Source: Adiantum capillus-veneris | Lineage: Eukaryota > Streptophyta > Polypodiopsida > Polypodiales > Pteridaceae | NCBI GenBank assembly: GCA_014529385.2 | Contig: CM043950.1 | Span: forward strand, 153,068,445-153,132,444 | Direction: 5' to 3' | Length of the DNA stretch: 64,000 bases | In this document: piece by piece, positions 1 through 10,281 of the stretch | How positions within the stretch are numbered: the first letter of the stretch is position 1 | Layout of the letters: the number at the start of each line of letters is the position of its first letter | The notes under the pieces: generated by a model | The model's database searches: none | The model's input: the letters and a program-made list of their open reading frames with translations, nothing else | Told to the model about the DNA's origin: nothing | Translations under genes and position numbers: made by a program

Positions 1-180
1 AATCGAGGTTGGAGGAGGTTTGCAAATCAGCCAGGAGGTGAAGAAAGACCCAAGAAAGGTGTTGGACAAAGCAATGGTAGAGTCTGGAGACAAACGCCCA
101 CATGTTATAATTGTGGAGAGTTGGGACACATCAGCCCGCAATGTATAAGCCACCAAGGATGGGGGGAGACATGTATCTAG
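1..180 (+). pseudogene. RLG-A gag C-terminal fragment with CCHC zinc knuckle
   Basis: Reading from base 1 gives an Arg/Gly-rich stretch and then a complete zinc knuckle CX2CX4HX4C (bases 103-144, CYNCGELGHISPQC), the nucleic-acid-binding motif of gypsy Gag nucleocapsid. The frame ends at the stop at 178-180. In RLG-D the matching reading frame continues into protease, so the stop here marks decay. Gag would package element RNA in cytoplasmic particles. The N-terminus lies outside the window. Confidence 0.85.
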
Positions 181-305
181 GTGCTAACTAGGTCCAATGA
201 TTATGGCATTGAAATTAAGGGAGAAGAAGGAACCAGTGGATTAACCCAAGAGGAAAAGGGAAAGACAAAGAAGAGAATGAGTCTAGTGATGAAGACTATT
301 CCACA

Positions 306-1503
306 GTGACTGATGAGAACAGTGATAGTACTACCAGCAGTGATGAGGATGTTGATGTTGCATTTCTTTTGATGGACAAAAAAATCCAGGAGTCTTGTTT
401 AGTTGCATTTGCAAATGAAATTGAAGATGAAAGTGAAGGGTCTTATGAAGTGATTGAAGGGCTGATACAAACTAAGGTTGAATTGTCAAAGAAGCAAGAA
501 TTGATGACACAAATGATCAGTGGAAACCTCTCAGCCATAGAGAACGAAATATATTTGCACATGCTGGCTAGTTTTCCTGATTTGTTTATTACTTCATATA
601 AAGAGATTAGAGGGTTCAAAGGAGAAGAGATGCATATAGAGCTGAAAGAAGGTGCTAAGCCAGTGCGACAAAGGCTGAGAAGGATGGGTCAAGAGCAAAT
701 GGAAGCCTTGCACAAGTTATTGAAGGCAAGGTTCATAGTCCCAGTGGAAACCACAGAATGGGTGAGTACAACAGTAGTCAGCCCAAAGAAGGATGGAAAG
801 TGGAGGATTTGTGTAGATTTTAAACCCTTGAAGAACCTATATCCTCTCCCATTCATTGATCAGATCTTGGATTCAGTGGCAGGTTATGAGAGGTACAGTG
901 TGTGATGGTTTTTCGGGCTATTTTCAATTGAAGATTACTTTTAAAGACCAAACAAAGACAACTTTCATTAAGGCATGGGGTTGTTATTGCTACACGGTAT
1001 TGCCATTTGGGTTGTCAAATGGACCATCTTTCTATCAAGAGAGAGCAAATTGGGTATTAGAACCATTCACTGGTAGTTGTGTTAAAGCTTTTACGGATGA
1101 CTTCTATGTCTACAGTAGGGTTGAACACCATGAGAAGCTGCAGATGGTATTGGCTCGATATGATGAACGTGGAGGACAACTAAATCCGAAGAAATGTCAT
1201 CTAGCACAGCCAAGGGTTAAGTTACTGGGCCATATGGTGTCAGAAAATGGCATTGAGGCTGATCCAGACAAGGTTAAGTCTATTATTCTTCTTCCATCAC
1301 CTACGAGTACAAAGCAATCGGCAACCTTTATACACAAAGTGAAGTACATGGCGCGGTTTATTCCATTGTCTTCACAGCTCCTTTATCCATTACAACAAGT
1401 GGCAAAGCATGATCCATTGCAATGGGATGACAAGTGTGAAGAAGTGTTTCAAGAGGTGAAAGAGATGTTAGGGGGGCTATCAGCCATGCAAGCTCCTGAT
1501 TGA
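306..1503 (+). pseudogene. RLG-A reverse transcriptase, frameshifted
   Basis: An acidic linker precedes RT motifs: KWRICVDFKPL (about 797-832), the conserved LPFGLSNGPSFYQ region (about 1003-1040) and the catalytic site as FTDDFYVY (about 1090-1113). Relative to RLG-D there is a 12-bp in-frame deletion near 712, a 15-bp deletion near 835, and loss of 2 bases in a short GT run near 900 that shifts the frame; this explains two overlapping reading frames (306-905 and 856-1503). A stop ends the second frame at 1501-1503. The order is that of gypsy pol: RT is followed directly by the RNase H connection. Confidence 0.9.
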
Positions 1504-1509
1504 AGGCAA

Positions 1510-1884
1510 GTGTTTTATGTAAATCCATCAGTAGGGGATGATGCTATTGGAGCAATGCTATTGCAAAAGAGGAAGGGCAGCCTTTATATGAGGCCAATGT
1601 ATTGTGCAAGCCAAGTGAAGTTGATAGCAGAAAGAAAATTGTTGGAAGTAGAGCTAGTGATGGCGAGTGTAATATTTGCCTGTCGACGATTTCGTCATTA
1701 CTTGCTACCAAGACCTTTTGTTTTCTTAAAAAGTTACGCTTTTTTTCCACAGTTAATTAATGGCACTAACATGTCAAATGTCGTGAAGGAATGGGTAATT
1801 GAGCTGCAAGAGTTTGAATTCTCTTTTTTAGTGGAAGACAGTACAAGAGCTACCCTAGCTAATTTGCTGACTTACAAGGAGAAT
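1510..1884 (+). pseudogene. RLG-A RNase H (first domain), interrupted by RLG-B
   Basis: The frame reads YVNPSVGDDAIGAMLLQK, typical of the plant gypsy RNase H start, and continues through LLPRPFVF and VEDSTRATLANLLTYKEN. It breaks at 1884, where the LTR of RLG-B begins, and the next residues (PLLVKEE) are found at 8422 onward. RNase H degrades the RNA strand of the replication hybrid. The catalytic residues are partly eroded, as in RLG-D, RLG-C and RLG-E, which all keep a second RNase H downstream. Confidence 0.85.
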
Positions 1885-2467
1885 TGTCACAAAGTGATGA
1901 CGTGGCGGACAGCAGAAACTCTAATTTCTGCCAGAAACCCTAAAATTCCTGCAAACCCTAATTTTTGCCAAAAACCCTAATTTCCGGAAATCGCGGAGGC
2001 GGATTATTAAAAAAAAAATGTTTTTTTTTTTTGGAAAATGATGAGCGACGCAAATTTCGCTTTTTCTCTACTTAAATGAGAAAGAGAGAGAGAATGCTTT
2101 TGCTTTCATGTTTTGACTCTCTGTGAGAGAGAGAGAGAGAGAGAGAGCAATTGCTTTTGATTTGAAGCTTTTGGGGCTCTGCTTTTGGGCATCCCTTGTA
2201 ACCTTTAAATTAGTGGTGAGGGCCTCACTTCTCAGGGCATCTGGACGTAGAGTCTGAGAGTGAAACCCTAACCTCTCTCTTGTACTTTCATGATTGATTA
2301 ATACAAAAAGAAATACCGAAAGGGGCGCCAGTCTTTGGGGCCAATATCTCTAGGCACGGAACTCCGCCGGGCCAGTGCAAATCTATTGTGATCTGTGAAT
2401 TGTTTTGAAGTGGTTATTTGGTGCTGTCGCGGTTGATTCTTGACTTGGAGTGTCCAAGTCTGTTACA
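1885..2467 (+). repeat. RLG-B 5' LTR
   Basis: 583 bp, beginning TGTCACAAAGTGATG and ending GTCCAAGTCTGTTACA, directly followed by the Met primer site. Compared with the 3' LTR it has an extra 19-bp segment near 1920, a longer A/T run near 2010-2030 and a longer GA run near 2126-2145. It holds AAACCCTAA-type motifs at about 1940-1982 and 2263-2271. Confidence 0.95.
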
Positions 2468-2468
2468 G

Positions 2469-2480
2469 TGGTATCAGAGC
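2469..2480 (+). other. RLG-B primer-binding site (initiator Met tRNA)
   Basis: TGGTATCAGAGC lies one base after the 5' LTR. It is complementary to the 3' end of plant initiator methionine tRNA, the usual primer of copia elements and chromoviruses. Confidence 0.95.
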
Positions 2481-2539
2481 ACGGCCGATTTCTCTTCTAC
2501 GGGAAATCCGATCCCCGATATTTTTTTTCCGCGGCACCT

Positions 2540-4029
2540 ATGGCTTCAGGCAATGATCAGTCAACTCCCTCTGCATCTGGAGATGCGGGCAAGGATCACA
2601 ACGAAGATTCCGGCAGAGAGTATGGCCAGCCTTGGCCTCCTCAGGCGGAGCGGCGAGAGATGGAGCGTCGCCAGTTGATCGGCGATGCAACAAAGATGAT
2701 GCTCAATTTTGCCAAGGACCCGAAGATGGCAAAATATATGAACCAGACCTCTTTGGAAGAGGTACAAATGGAGTGGTAGAGAACCACAACACCACTCCCG
2801 AAACCCGCTCTCAAGAAATATTCTGCCTCCAAGAAAATATACGGAGCAGGAACTGGAGGACGTGCAAAAGAAAGACAAAAAGCACGGCAAAAAGCAGAAG
2901 AAAGGCACTGACTTCCCGGGATATTTGGGTCGTCGGTCGACATTTGACAAGGCAAAGAAATTGAAGAAGCGCGTCAAGTTTGAAGACCTACCCAGTTCTT
3001 CTTCTTCTTCTTCTTCTTCTTCTTCTTCTTCTTCTTCTTCTGACAATTCTTCTAGCTCCTCGGATTTGAGCGAAGAAGACAGAAAAGGTAAAAAGTGAAG
3101 CAAGAAGCAACGCTTTGGAAAGGGCAAGAGAAAGGCAAAGAAGGCTAAATCTCGCCCAGAGACTGACATTTCTACTGAGGACTCGTCTGCAGACAGCTCA
3201 GATTCCGATGACGGAAAGTTTTATGCGAACAAGAAGAATTTTTACAAAGCCAACCAGTATGACTTTCTCGAAGATAAAAGCAAGAAAGTCCGAGAGTTTA
3301 AGGAAGGTGGCCACTCGATCAAGTTTGATACTTTTTAGGATACTCAGATGCTTCGAAGGCTTTGTCTTTTATACAGCAGTTTGACATCGCTTTCGCGGGA
3401 GGACGCTATTCAGAGCACTCCAAGATTCGGAGAGCTGCCTCTTACTTTAAGGGGAATGCTCGCACTTGGTGGTCCACGCTTCTATTAAACAAGACTGCAC
3501 CAGTTAAATGGCTGAAATTTGACAAGCTTTTTATTTCTTCTTGGTTGACTCAAGAGTTTGAGCGAGATATACGAGCTGCTTGGAACCATCTTCGGATGAC
3601 CAAGAAAGATACAATCAATGCTTATTGTGAAAGATTCTGGAGCTCTTTTCTACCCGCCTCTTCATTCAAGAAGATCTCGTTCAGAGAACAGATTGAGCGG
3701 TTTACCTTGGGTCTACCTACAGAGATCCGAGACTGCTTGGAACAGAAGTCAGCTTCTATTCAAGAGTTGATGAGTCATGGGAAGCGGGGCTTTGCCATTC
3801 ACTCTGGCAATCTGACCCACCCACAAATGAGGCCATGACACAACGAGCCGAACAGACTTCTGGGAATGAAAGTAGAATGAAAAAGAGCAACCCAGAGAAA
3901 AAAAAGAATGCACGACCCAAGCTTACTCCTGAGGAGAGAGCTCGCTTCATCAGAGAGGGGAAGTGCTTTGGATGCGGGAAACATGGACATATTTCCGCAA
4001 AGTGCCCTGATAAGGCACAGAAAGAATAG
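2540..4029 (+). pseudogene. RLG-B gag with poly-Ser tract and CCHC knuckle, broken
   Basis: The likely start is ATG 2540, 60 bases after the primer site. The first frame runs to 2779; homologous coding then moves to other frames: a Lys-rich stretch, a run of about 16 serines encoded by a TCT repeat (2995-3041), acidic Ser-rich sequence, the capsid-like segment at 3365-3838 (FKGNARTWWSTLLLNK, typical of plant gypsy Gag), and a zinc knuckle CFGCGKHGHISAKC near 3963-4004. At least three frameshifts and several stops (for example 3096-3098 and 3836-3838) break it. The basic and acidic low-complexity N-terminal half is unusual for a chromovirus Gag, and the TCT run may be partly microsatellite expansion. 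Confidence 0.8.
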
Positions 4030-4603
4030 AATGATAAGGACGACGACAAGTCTGAGAGTTCGAGAGCAGCTGAGGAATGTGGCACAAAAGGCAAATAGAA
4101 AAGCAGAATTGGTACCACATGGCGTGGGACCTGCACTGAATCTAATAAATGAAAGTACAAACTTTGCCGCTTTCGGGGCAAAGTGAAGGATCAGGAAGCT
4201 CTTTTGAAGGAGCCAAGGCCAACTTCTTTTCACTTGGAATTGGCGGCTCGATTTGGAACTACGCCCGACAAACTGACGCCATAGGCGGAGGTAGTTCGAC
4301 TGGCACCCGGATGGGATGTTGCCATTACACCGAGCATTGGCAAACTTCGTTTGCAATGACAGGGGTGTTCAGGGCACGCGAGTGACGTTCTACTCGGGAT
4401 CCCTTGGTACCACAAGAACTACGCCGTGGTTGACTACCGGGCCGAGAAAGCGACTTTGATAAATGAAGGGCTTAGAGATTGTACTTGATGAACTTCGGTT
4501 TTCTTACTCATTCTTTTGGGAGAACTGAACGATGGATAAAGGTTGAATATGTTTTGACCTGAAGAAAAGAACGCCAAGATTTTTTTCTCCACGCTCATGC
4601 CGA
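4030..4603 (+). pseudogene. RLG-B protease and protease-RT linker, decayed
   Basis: No long frame survives. Near 4389-4450 the string LLGIPWYHKNYAVVDYR corresponds to the region that follows the retropepsin fold in gypsy Pol, so the protease must have been encoded between the zinc knuckle and this point. I cannot see an intact DSG or DTG catalytic motif. Confidence 0.6.
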
Positions 4604-5308
4604 TTGCTTTTGAGAGGGCCTGAAGATCATACCATTGATCTGATATCTGGAAGCACGCCACCGAATCAGCCACCTTATCGTGTGAGCCGAGTACAGAATG
4701 AAAAGATTATGAACTCAGTGAAAGACCTCTTGGAAAAGGGTGTTGTCCAGCCTAGTACTTCACCGTATTGCTCTCCAGTGTTGTTGGTTTTGAAGAAAGA
4801 CAGATCTTGGAGAATGTGCATCGATTATAGCACTCTCAACGAAATCACCATCAAGAACAGATTTCCGATTCCTAGGATTGATGATATACTCGACAGGTTA
4901 CAGGGATCCTCGTGCTTTAGCAGGATTGACTTGAAGAGTGGATATCATCAGATCAGGATAGCACCAGGAGATGTCTACAAGACAGCTTTTCGGACGACTT
5001 TTGGGTTATTTGAGTTTTTGGTGATGCCTTTTGGCTTAACCAATGCTCCTGCGACATTTAACCGGATGATGGATAGGATTTTTCGAGAGTACAGGCTATT
5101 TGTTGGCACTTTCTTTGACGACATCATTGTTTTCTCCAAGAATGAGGCAGAACACAGAGATCATCTGCTTCAAGTCTTTCAGGCATTACGAGATCACACA
5201 TTAGTGATTAATGCTAAGAAAAGTGAATTTTTCCTACCAGAGATACACTTTTTGGGACACATTGTGTTAGCAGCACAGCAGGAGTGCAAATGGACCCGGC
5301 CAAGATAG
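4604..5308 (+). pseudogene. RLG-B reverse transcriptase
   Basis: A nearly complete RT domain: PYRVSRVQNEK leading in, SPVLLVLKKDRSWRMCIDY, the LKSGYHQIRI motif, VMPFGLTNAPATFNRMM, and the catalytic loop as FFDDIIVF (about 5113-5136). The usual YVDD or FLDD aspartate pair is retained. The frame is lost at about 5275 by a small insertion or deletion and the sequence continues in the overlapping frame at 5284. This is the best preserved domain of the element and shows the gypsy identity clearly. Confidence 0.92.
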
Positions 5309-5950
5309 AGACTATCCGTGATTGGCCCGATTTGAGGAATGTCCATGAAGTTAGAAGCTTCTTAGGACTGTGTTCGTACTACAGGCGGTTCATACGAAAG
5401 TTTGCAGAGGTTGCTTTCCCTTTGCATACCTTGACACAGAAAGGAGTACCTTTTTCGTGGGGACCCACAGAGGTGACTGCCTTTCGGACATTGAAAGAGA
5501 AATTCACTACAGGACCAGATTTGACTTTGCCGGACTTGCAGAAGTCATTTGAAGTATTTTGTGATGCTTGTGGTCGTAGTCTGGGTGCGGTCTTGATGCA
5601 AGAAGGCCATGTCATAGCTTACGAGAGCCGTTTGTTCTCTAGGCTGGAGATGACAGCACAGATCGATGGGAAAGAGCTTTTGGCGGTTATCCACGCTCTT
5701 ACTCAGTGGCGGCATTACCTACTCGGAGCGGATTTTACTGTCTTTACAAACCATCAGAGTTTGCGCTACTTCTTGTCACAGAAGCAGCTTTCGGAAAAGC
5801 AGATGCGGTGGGTGAACATCTTGTCACAGTTCCACTTCCAGATTGTCCATGTGCAGGGACAGAAGAATGTGGTGGCAAATGCTTTGTCTCGAAAACCGTT
5901 GGTTCTGGCTATTTCCGCGATACATCATAGGAGCTTCGAGGATATGGTCG
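5284..5950 (+). pseudogene. RLG-B RNase H
   Basis: Starts with RSFLGLCSYYRRFIRKFAEV (RT thumb and connection) and reaches the RNase H motifs FEVFCDACGRSLGAVLMQ, DGKELLAVIHALTQWRHYLL and FTVFTNHQSLRYFLSQK. The aspartate of FCDAC and the glutamate of DGKELLAV fit the catalytic set. The reading frame continues into integrase without a break (5284-6387). Only a single RNase H is present here, unlike RLG-A, C, D and E. Confidence 0.92.
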
Positions 5951-7080
5951 ATCAGTATGCCACAGATATAGATTTTGTAGATATTTTCACACGGATACGA
6001 GATGGGGAGACAGTAGCGGGATACTCCCTTCGGGAAGGCTACTTGATGAAAAAGACTATGTTGTACGTTACACAGCCGTTGAGGGAAAGGGTTATGACTG
6101 ATTGCCAATGTCCACCTTTTACGGGTCACCGCGGCATTGCTACCACCATGAAAGGGGTAGAGAGAGATTTCTTTTGGCGGAGACTGAAGAAGGATGTGGA
6201 AGAGTTTGTGCGCAGTTGCTTGGTATGCCAGAAGGTCAAGTTTGACAGGCATAAGGCACAGGGATTGTTACAGCCTTTACCCATACCCACCCGCCCCTGG
6301 GAAAATATTGAAATGGATTTCATTTTTTTTAATCTCCCGAGAATACAGAATGATCACGATGATTTTCCGATTACATGGCATGCCTGAGACGATTGTCTCC
6401 GACAGAGACCCCAGATTTATGAGTTTGTTTTGGAAGGCAATTTGGAAGAACATTGGCACGCGGTTGCAGTTCTCGTCATCGTTCCACTTGTAGACTGACG
6501 GGCAATCTGAGATTGCCAATTCAGTGGTTTTAGAGTTATTGAAGTCTTGTATCTCGGATCAGAAGACTCAATGGGAAAAGAACTTACCTTTGGTGGAATT
6601 TTCCTATAGTAACACGATACACTCTTCGACGGGGAAGACGCCATGTGAGATTGTTGAAAGTGCTGCGAAGGTTCCATCCTTCCTGAGCACGAAAGATTAG
6701 AAATTTGAAGCGGATGAATATTCGCGAGATTTGGATACGGCTTTTGCCAAGGTTCGCGAGGCGTTGCAGGAGTCTCAAGAACGACAAAAAAAGGCAGCGG
6801 ATCGCCATCGTCGCGACTTGAAATTGAAGGAGGATGATTGGGTGCTCTTAGTTTTGAGAAGGCACGCCTGCGAAAGAAAAAGAGAGAGGAGAGGCTTTTT
6901 CCAAAGCTTAGTATGTGATACTAAGGACCTTTCCAGATTGCTGACAAGATAAATGATGTCTCCTTCCGATTGAAACTGCCAGATACTTGGAGGATTCACA
7001 ATGCATTGCATGTGAGTCTCTTGAAACCTGTTAAGGGTGATGTGCCTGATGATGGGGAGCCTGATGAGCAACCCAAAGTG
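5951..7080 (+). pseudogene. RLG-B integrase with deleted core
   Basis: The HHCC zinc-binding part (GHRGIATTMKGVERDFFW then RSCLVCQKVK) is intact at about 6121-6240. The first core aspartate is in WENIEMDFIF (about 6299-6328). The next recognisable segment, LHGMPETIVSDRDPRF, follows at about 6371-6418 in another frame, so about one hundred or more bases between the first and second catalytic aspartates are gone. TDGQSE, carrying the glutamate, is preceded by a stop at 6491-6493. The C-terminal part continues through several frames to 7080. The enzyme would insert element DNA into chromosomes; this copy cannot. Confidence 0.88.
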
Positions 7081-7269
7081 GAAGAAAACGAGGAGATCCT
7101 TGTTCCTGAACAGATTTTGGCACATAATGATACGAAGAAAGGTAAAGTCCGAAGGCGGTTCTTGGTTAAGTTCAAGAACTTTCCTGCATTTGATGCGAAG
7201 TGGATGGAGGAGGAGGACCTAGCAAATACTCCTCAGATTGTGAAACTTTACCTCAATGTTTTGGTTTAG
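7081..7269 (+). pseudogene. RLG-B chromodomain at the integrase C-terminus
   Basis: In the frame 6970-7269, after PEQILAHNDTKKGKV, comes RRRFLVKFKNFPAFDAKWME and EEDL, matching the chromodomain pattern (K/R-x-x-x-LVKW-x-x at the start, then x-x-x-x-TWE-x-x-x-L). In chromoviruses this domain reads histone marks and biases insertion to particular chromatin. The stop TAG at 7267-7269 closes pol. This segment itself appears intact. Confidence 0.85.
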
Positions 7270-7875
7270 CATAGTCTACTCCAAACGGAACCCAGAAACT
7301 CAGCTTGGCCGAAGATCTGGTGCATTGGGATGCACAAGAGGGGAGTTACTCCGCTCCTTTGTCAACAGATGCCTCGATTTTGATACTAAAGTCACTGATG
7401 TCTCTTTGAGCTTCAGGGATACTGAGAGCTGACAGTATTCTGCTGGATGACTTTATGAAATGGAATTCCTGATTATGATACTGATTTGTTCTTGACTTCT
7501 TGTGAGTGCAGGAACTGATAGCCGAAATGACTGCAGCATTTTGGTCTGATTGATCTCGAATAGACATGGTTGCAATAGGGGTTAGTCAATCGGACATCGA
7601 TGAGGTCCCGATTGGACCTAGATGTGATTGCTAGCTACATTGCCGATAAATCATGGTCTAAGATCCGAATGAATGTTGAATGTCATGTGATGTCTTTTGA
7701 TGTCTGGTGATGTCCTAAGATGTCGTGTGATGTGACTGTCGATTTTGTACATGTGCTAGATGTGTGTTCCTAGTACGTAGGTACTAGCAGTCAGTGTTTG
7801 CTAAGACGGTTTATGGCTTTTGTCGGTTTTGCAGGCGTAATCGCGGTCGATTACAATGCTTTCAAGAGGGGGGTA
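7270..7875 (+). other. RLG-B 3' untranslated region with short GATGTC repeats and polypurine tract
   Basis: No coding sequence seen. At about 7680-7736 the hexamer GATGTC or ATGTC recurs about five times at 10-11-base spacing. The polypurine tract AAGAGGGGGG lies at about 7864-7873, immediately before the 3' LTR, where it would prime plus-strand DNA synthesis. Confidence 0.8.
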
Positions 7876-8416
7876 TGTCACAAAGTGATGACGTGGCGGA
7901 CAGCAGAAACCCTAAAATTCCTGCAAACCCTAATTTTTGCCAAAAACCCTAATTTCTGGAAATCGAGGAGGCGGATTATTAAAAAAAAAAAAGGAAATTG
8001 ATGAGCGACGCAAATTTCGCTTTTTCTCTACTTAAATGAGAAAGAGAGAGAATGCTTTTGCTTTCATGTTTTGACTCTCTGTGAGAGAGAGAGAGCAATT
8101 GCCTTTGATTTGAAGCTTTTGAGGCTCTGTTTTTGGGCATCCCTTGTAACCTTTAAATTAGTGGTGAGGGCCTCACTTCTCGGGGCATCTGGACGCAGAG
8201 TCTGAGAGTGAAACCCTAACCGCTCTCTTGTACTTTGATGATTGATTAATACAAAAAGAAATACCGAAAGGGGCGCCAGTCTTTGGGGCCAATATCTCTA
8301 GGCACGGAACTCCGCCGGGCCAGTGCAAATCTATTGTGATCTGTGAATTGTCTTTGAAGTGGTTATTTGGTGCTGTCGTGGTTGATTCTTGACTTGGAGT
8401 GTCCAAGTCTGTTACA
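7876..8416 (+). repeat. RLG-B 3' LTR
   Basis: 541 bp, starting TGTCACAAAGTGATG and ending GTTACA, followed by the right AGAAT duplication (8417-8421). It differs from the 5' LTR mainly by length changes in simple repeats and the 19-bp segment, with few base changes, so this insertion is moderately recent. Confidence 0.95.
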
Positions 8417-8870
8417 AGAATCCCCTTCTTGTTAAGGAAGAGGTGGTGAGAAGGGTAGTTGAAGAAGTGCCACAGATCAGGAATACACATGTGTTGTTCT
8501 TTGATGGCTCATACAGAAAGAGCCATGATGTGGCTTCAGGGGGTATAGCACTTTACGATCCAGAGGGGAAGCTAGTATACAAGAGAGGGTTCAAATTGGA
8601 TACTCATAGTAACAATGAGGCTGAATATGCTACATTGGAAGCCGGATTAAATATTTGTTTGAAGCAGGTTGATCATAAAAGATGATGCCTTGTTAATTGT
8701 GAAGCAAGTGTTGGGTGTGTGGAAGAGTAAGAACACCTCATTGAAGGAAATGTGTTTCAAAATTAAAGGCCTGTTAAAAAAGTTTGAAGCATGGAGCATC
8801 AGACACATTGAACGTGCTCTAAATGGAGAGGCAGCTCAAAGCATGATTGAGGAGCTATTTGTGTTGAGGA
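8417..8870 (+). pseudogene. RLG-A second RNase H (RVT_3-like), frameshifted
   Basis: Reading resumes with PLLVKEEVVRRVVEEVPQI and the RNase H start VLFFDGSYRKSHDVASGG, then SNNEAEYATLEAGL. A frameshift near 8670 moves the rest (IKDDALLIVKQVLGVWKSK, then a conserved HIERALN) to the frame at 8669-9241. The FDG, NEAEY and GDA/KDDA motifs are those of the archaeal-type RNase H that Tat-lineage gypsy elements carry between their own RNase H and integrase. Confidence 0.85.
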
Positions 8871-10253
8871 CCAATTTACCTCTTTATCATGACCAGGAAA
8901 GTTTGGCTCAAGAAGAGCAGTTTTTGCTAACAGGAATCATTTCGAAGGACATTCAAAAGTCTAAGAAGTATGGTTTTGTGCGTAGAGCGTACAGGTACAA
9001 ATTGATTGGTGATGTCTTGTACATGAAAGGGGTTAACCTCATGTTAAGACGTGTACCTTGGCGGGAGGAGCTTTATAGAGTGTTGGAAGAGAATCATGAA
9101 GGCGCATGTGGCGGACATTTTGCTCTAAAGATCACCTTGCATAAGATCTTGCAAGAAGGGTATGTATGGCCTAGTTTGCACAAGGATGTTCACCATTGGT
9201 GTAGGTCTTGCAATAGGTGTCCTTTGGGAAGAGAGTGTTGAAGCCAGAGCTACAAAAAACCATTATGACGTTTGATGTGTTTGAAAAGTGGGGGATTGAT
9301 GCAATAGGCCCGTTACCTATATCACAAGCAGGGACAAAAGCTATATTTTGACTGCAGTGGACTATCTCTCTAGCTGGACAGAGGCTATAGCAGTAAAACA
9401 AGTCACTGCAAAGGATGTGGCAAAATTTGTGTACAATGAAATATGTTGCAAGTTTAGGGTGCCACTAGAGCTACTTTCGGACAAGAGGCCAGGATTTAGA
9501 GCTAAACTATTAGACTTTTTATGCGCGAAGATGAAGATTAGGCACCAGCATACCACTCTTTATTACCCGCAGTGTAATGGCTTAAATGAAAGATTCAATG
9601 GTGAGTTGGTACAAATTCTTTCGAAAGTGACAGAGCACCAAGGAAAGAATTGGGATTTGGAATTGCCTAGTGCGCTTCCCGTACTTCGGTGAAGACAGGT
9701 ACAGGGTTTACTCCATTTCATTTGGTATATGAAAAGGAAGCACTATTGCCTGTGGAAGTAGAGTTGCCTGCGGTCAAGATGTTAGAAAAGTTGCTTGGGC
9801 AGTCCAGTGATGCATTCAAAGAGAGGCTCTTATAATTACAAGAGGTTCAGCTGGATAGGATGAGTGCATTGGAACATTATGGGCAGATGCAAGATAAGGA
9901 TTTAGAAAAGATAAATGAAAAGGTCAAAAGTAAGGGTAGCAAGAAACATGACTTAGTTTTGCACTACAACAGTAAGCTGGACAAGACATTCCAAAAGAAG
10001 TTTCAAATTAAGTGGAAAGGCCCTTTCAAGGTAGTGGAGTGTTTTCCGAATGGTACATAATCAGCTAGCTAACCTGGAGGGGATTCTACATAAGTCAAGG
10101 GTAAATGGATTGCGTCTTAAATTATATCATGCTAAATTAATGAGGGTGGAGCAAGATGAGTTGTCTGCAGAGCAAGTAATGTATATGAGGGATGAGGAGA
10201 CCTGTGACGCGGCAAGTCTCATATCTCTTTTTACTGCTGCTGATCATGAATGA
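8871..10253 (+). pseudogene. RLG-A integrase, frameshifted
   Basis: The zinc-binding part HEGACGGHFALKITLHK...HHWCRSCNRC is at about 9097-9220. The core includes KWGIDAIGPLP (about 9286-9320), TAVDYLSSWTEAIAVKQVT (9348 on), LLSDKRPGF (second catalytic Asp, about 9472-9495) and NGLNERFNGEL with the Glu (about 9577-9610). The C-terminus KFQIKWKGPFKVVECFPNG ends near 10050, and a last frame runs 10050-10253. Frameshifts at about 9230, 9330, 9690, 9840 and 10050 separate five pieces. Confidence 0.88.
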
Positions 10254-10281
10254 TCTAGCAGGCTAGGGAATGGGTAAATTA

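Larger units (their letters stand above)
1885..8416 (+). mobile_element. RLG-B: Ty3/gypsy chromovirus nested in RLG-A, duplication AGAAT
   Basis: Two LTRs (TG...CA), a primer-binding site for initiator-Met tRNA, gag, RT, RNase H, integrase with chromodomain, and a polypurine tract before the 3' LTR define a full-length element. The 5-bp direct repeat AGAAT sits at 1880-1884 and 8417-8421. Taking one copy restores the RLG-A frame without a gap, which proves the insertion. The chromodomain and Met primer place it among plant chromoviruses; the clade is not resolved by eye. Gag and pol hold many frameshifts and stops, and integrase has an internal deletion, so it is inactive. Confidence 0.95.

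Noticed and set aside
2561-3169. 202-codon minus frame with poly-Glu
   Set aside because: Antisense shadow of RLG-B gag; the Glu run is the complement of the TCT repeat.
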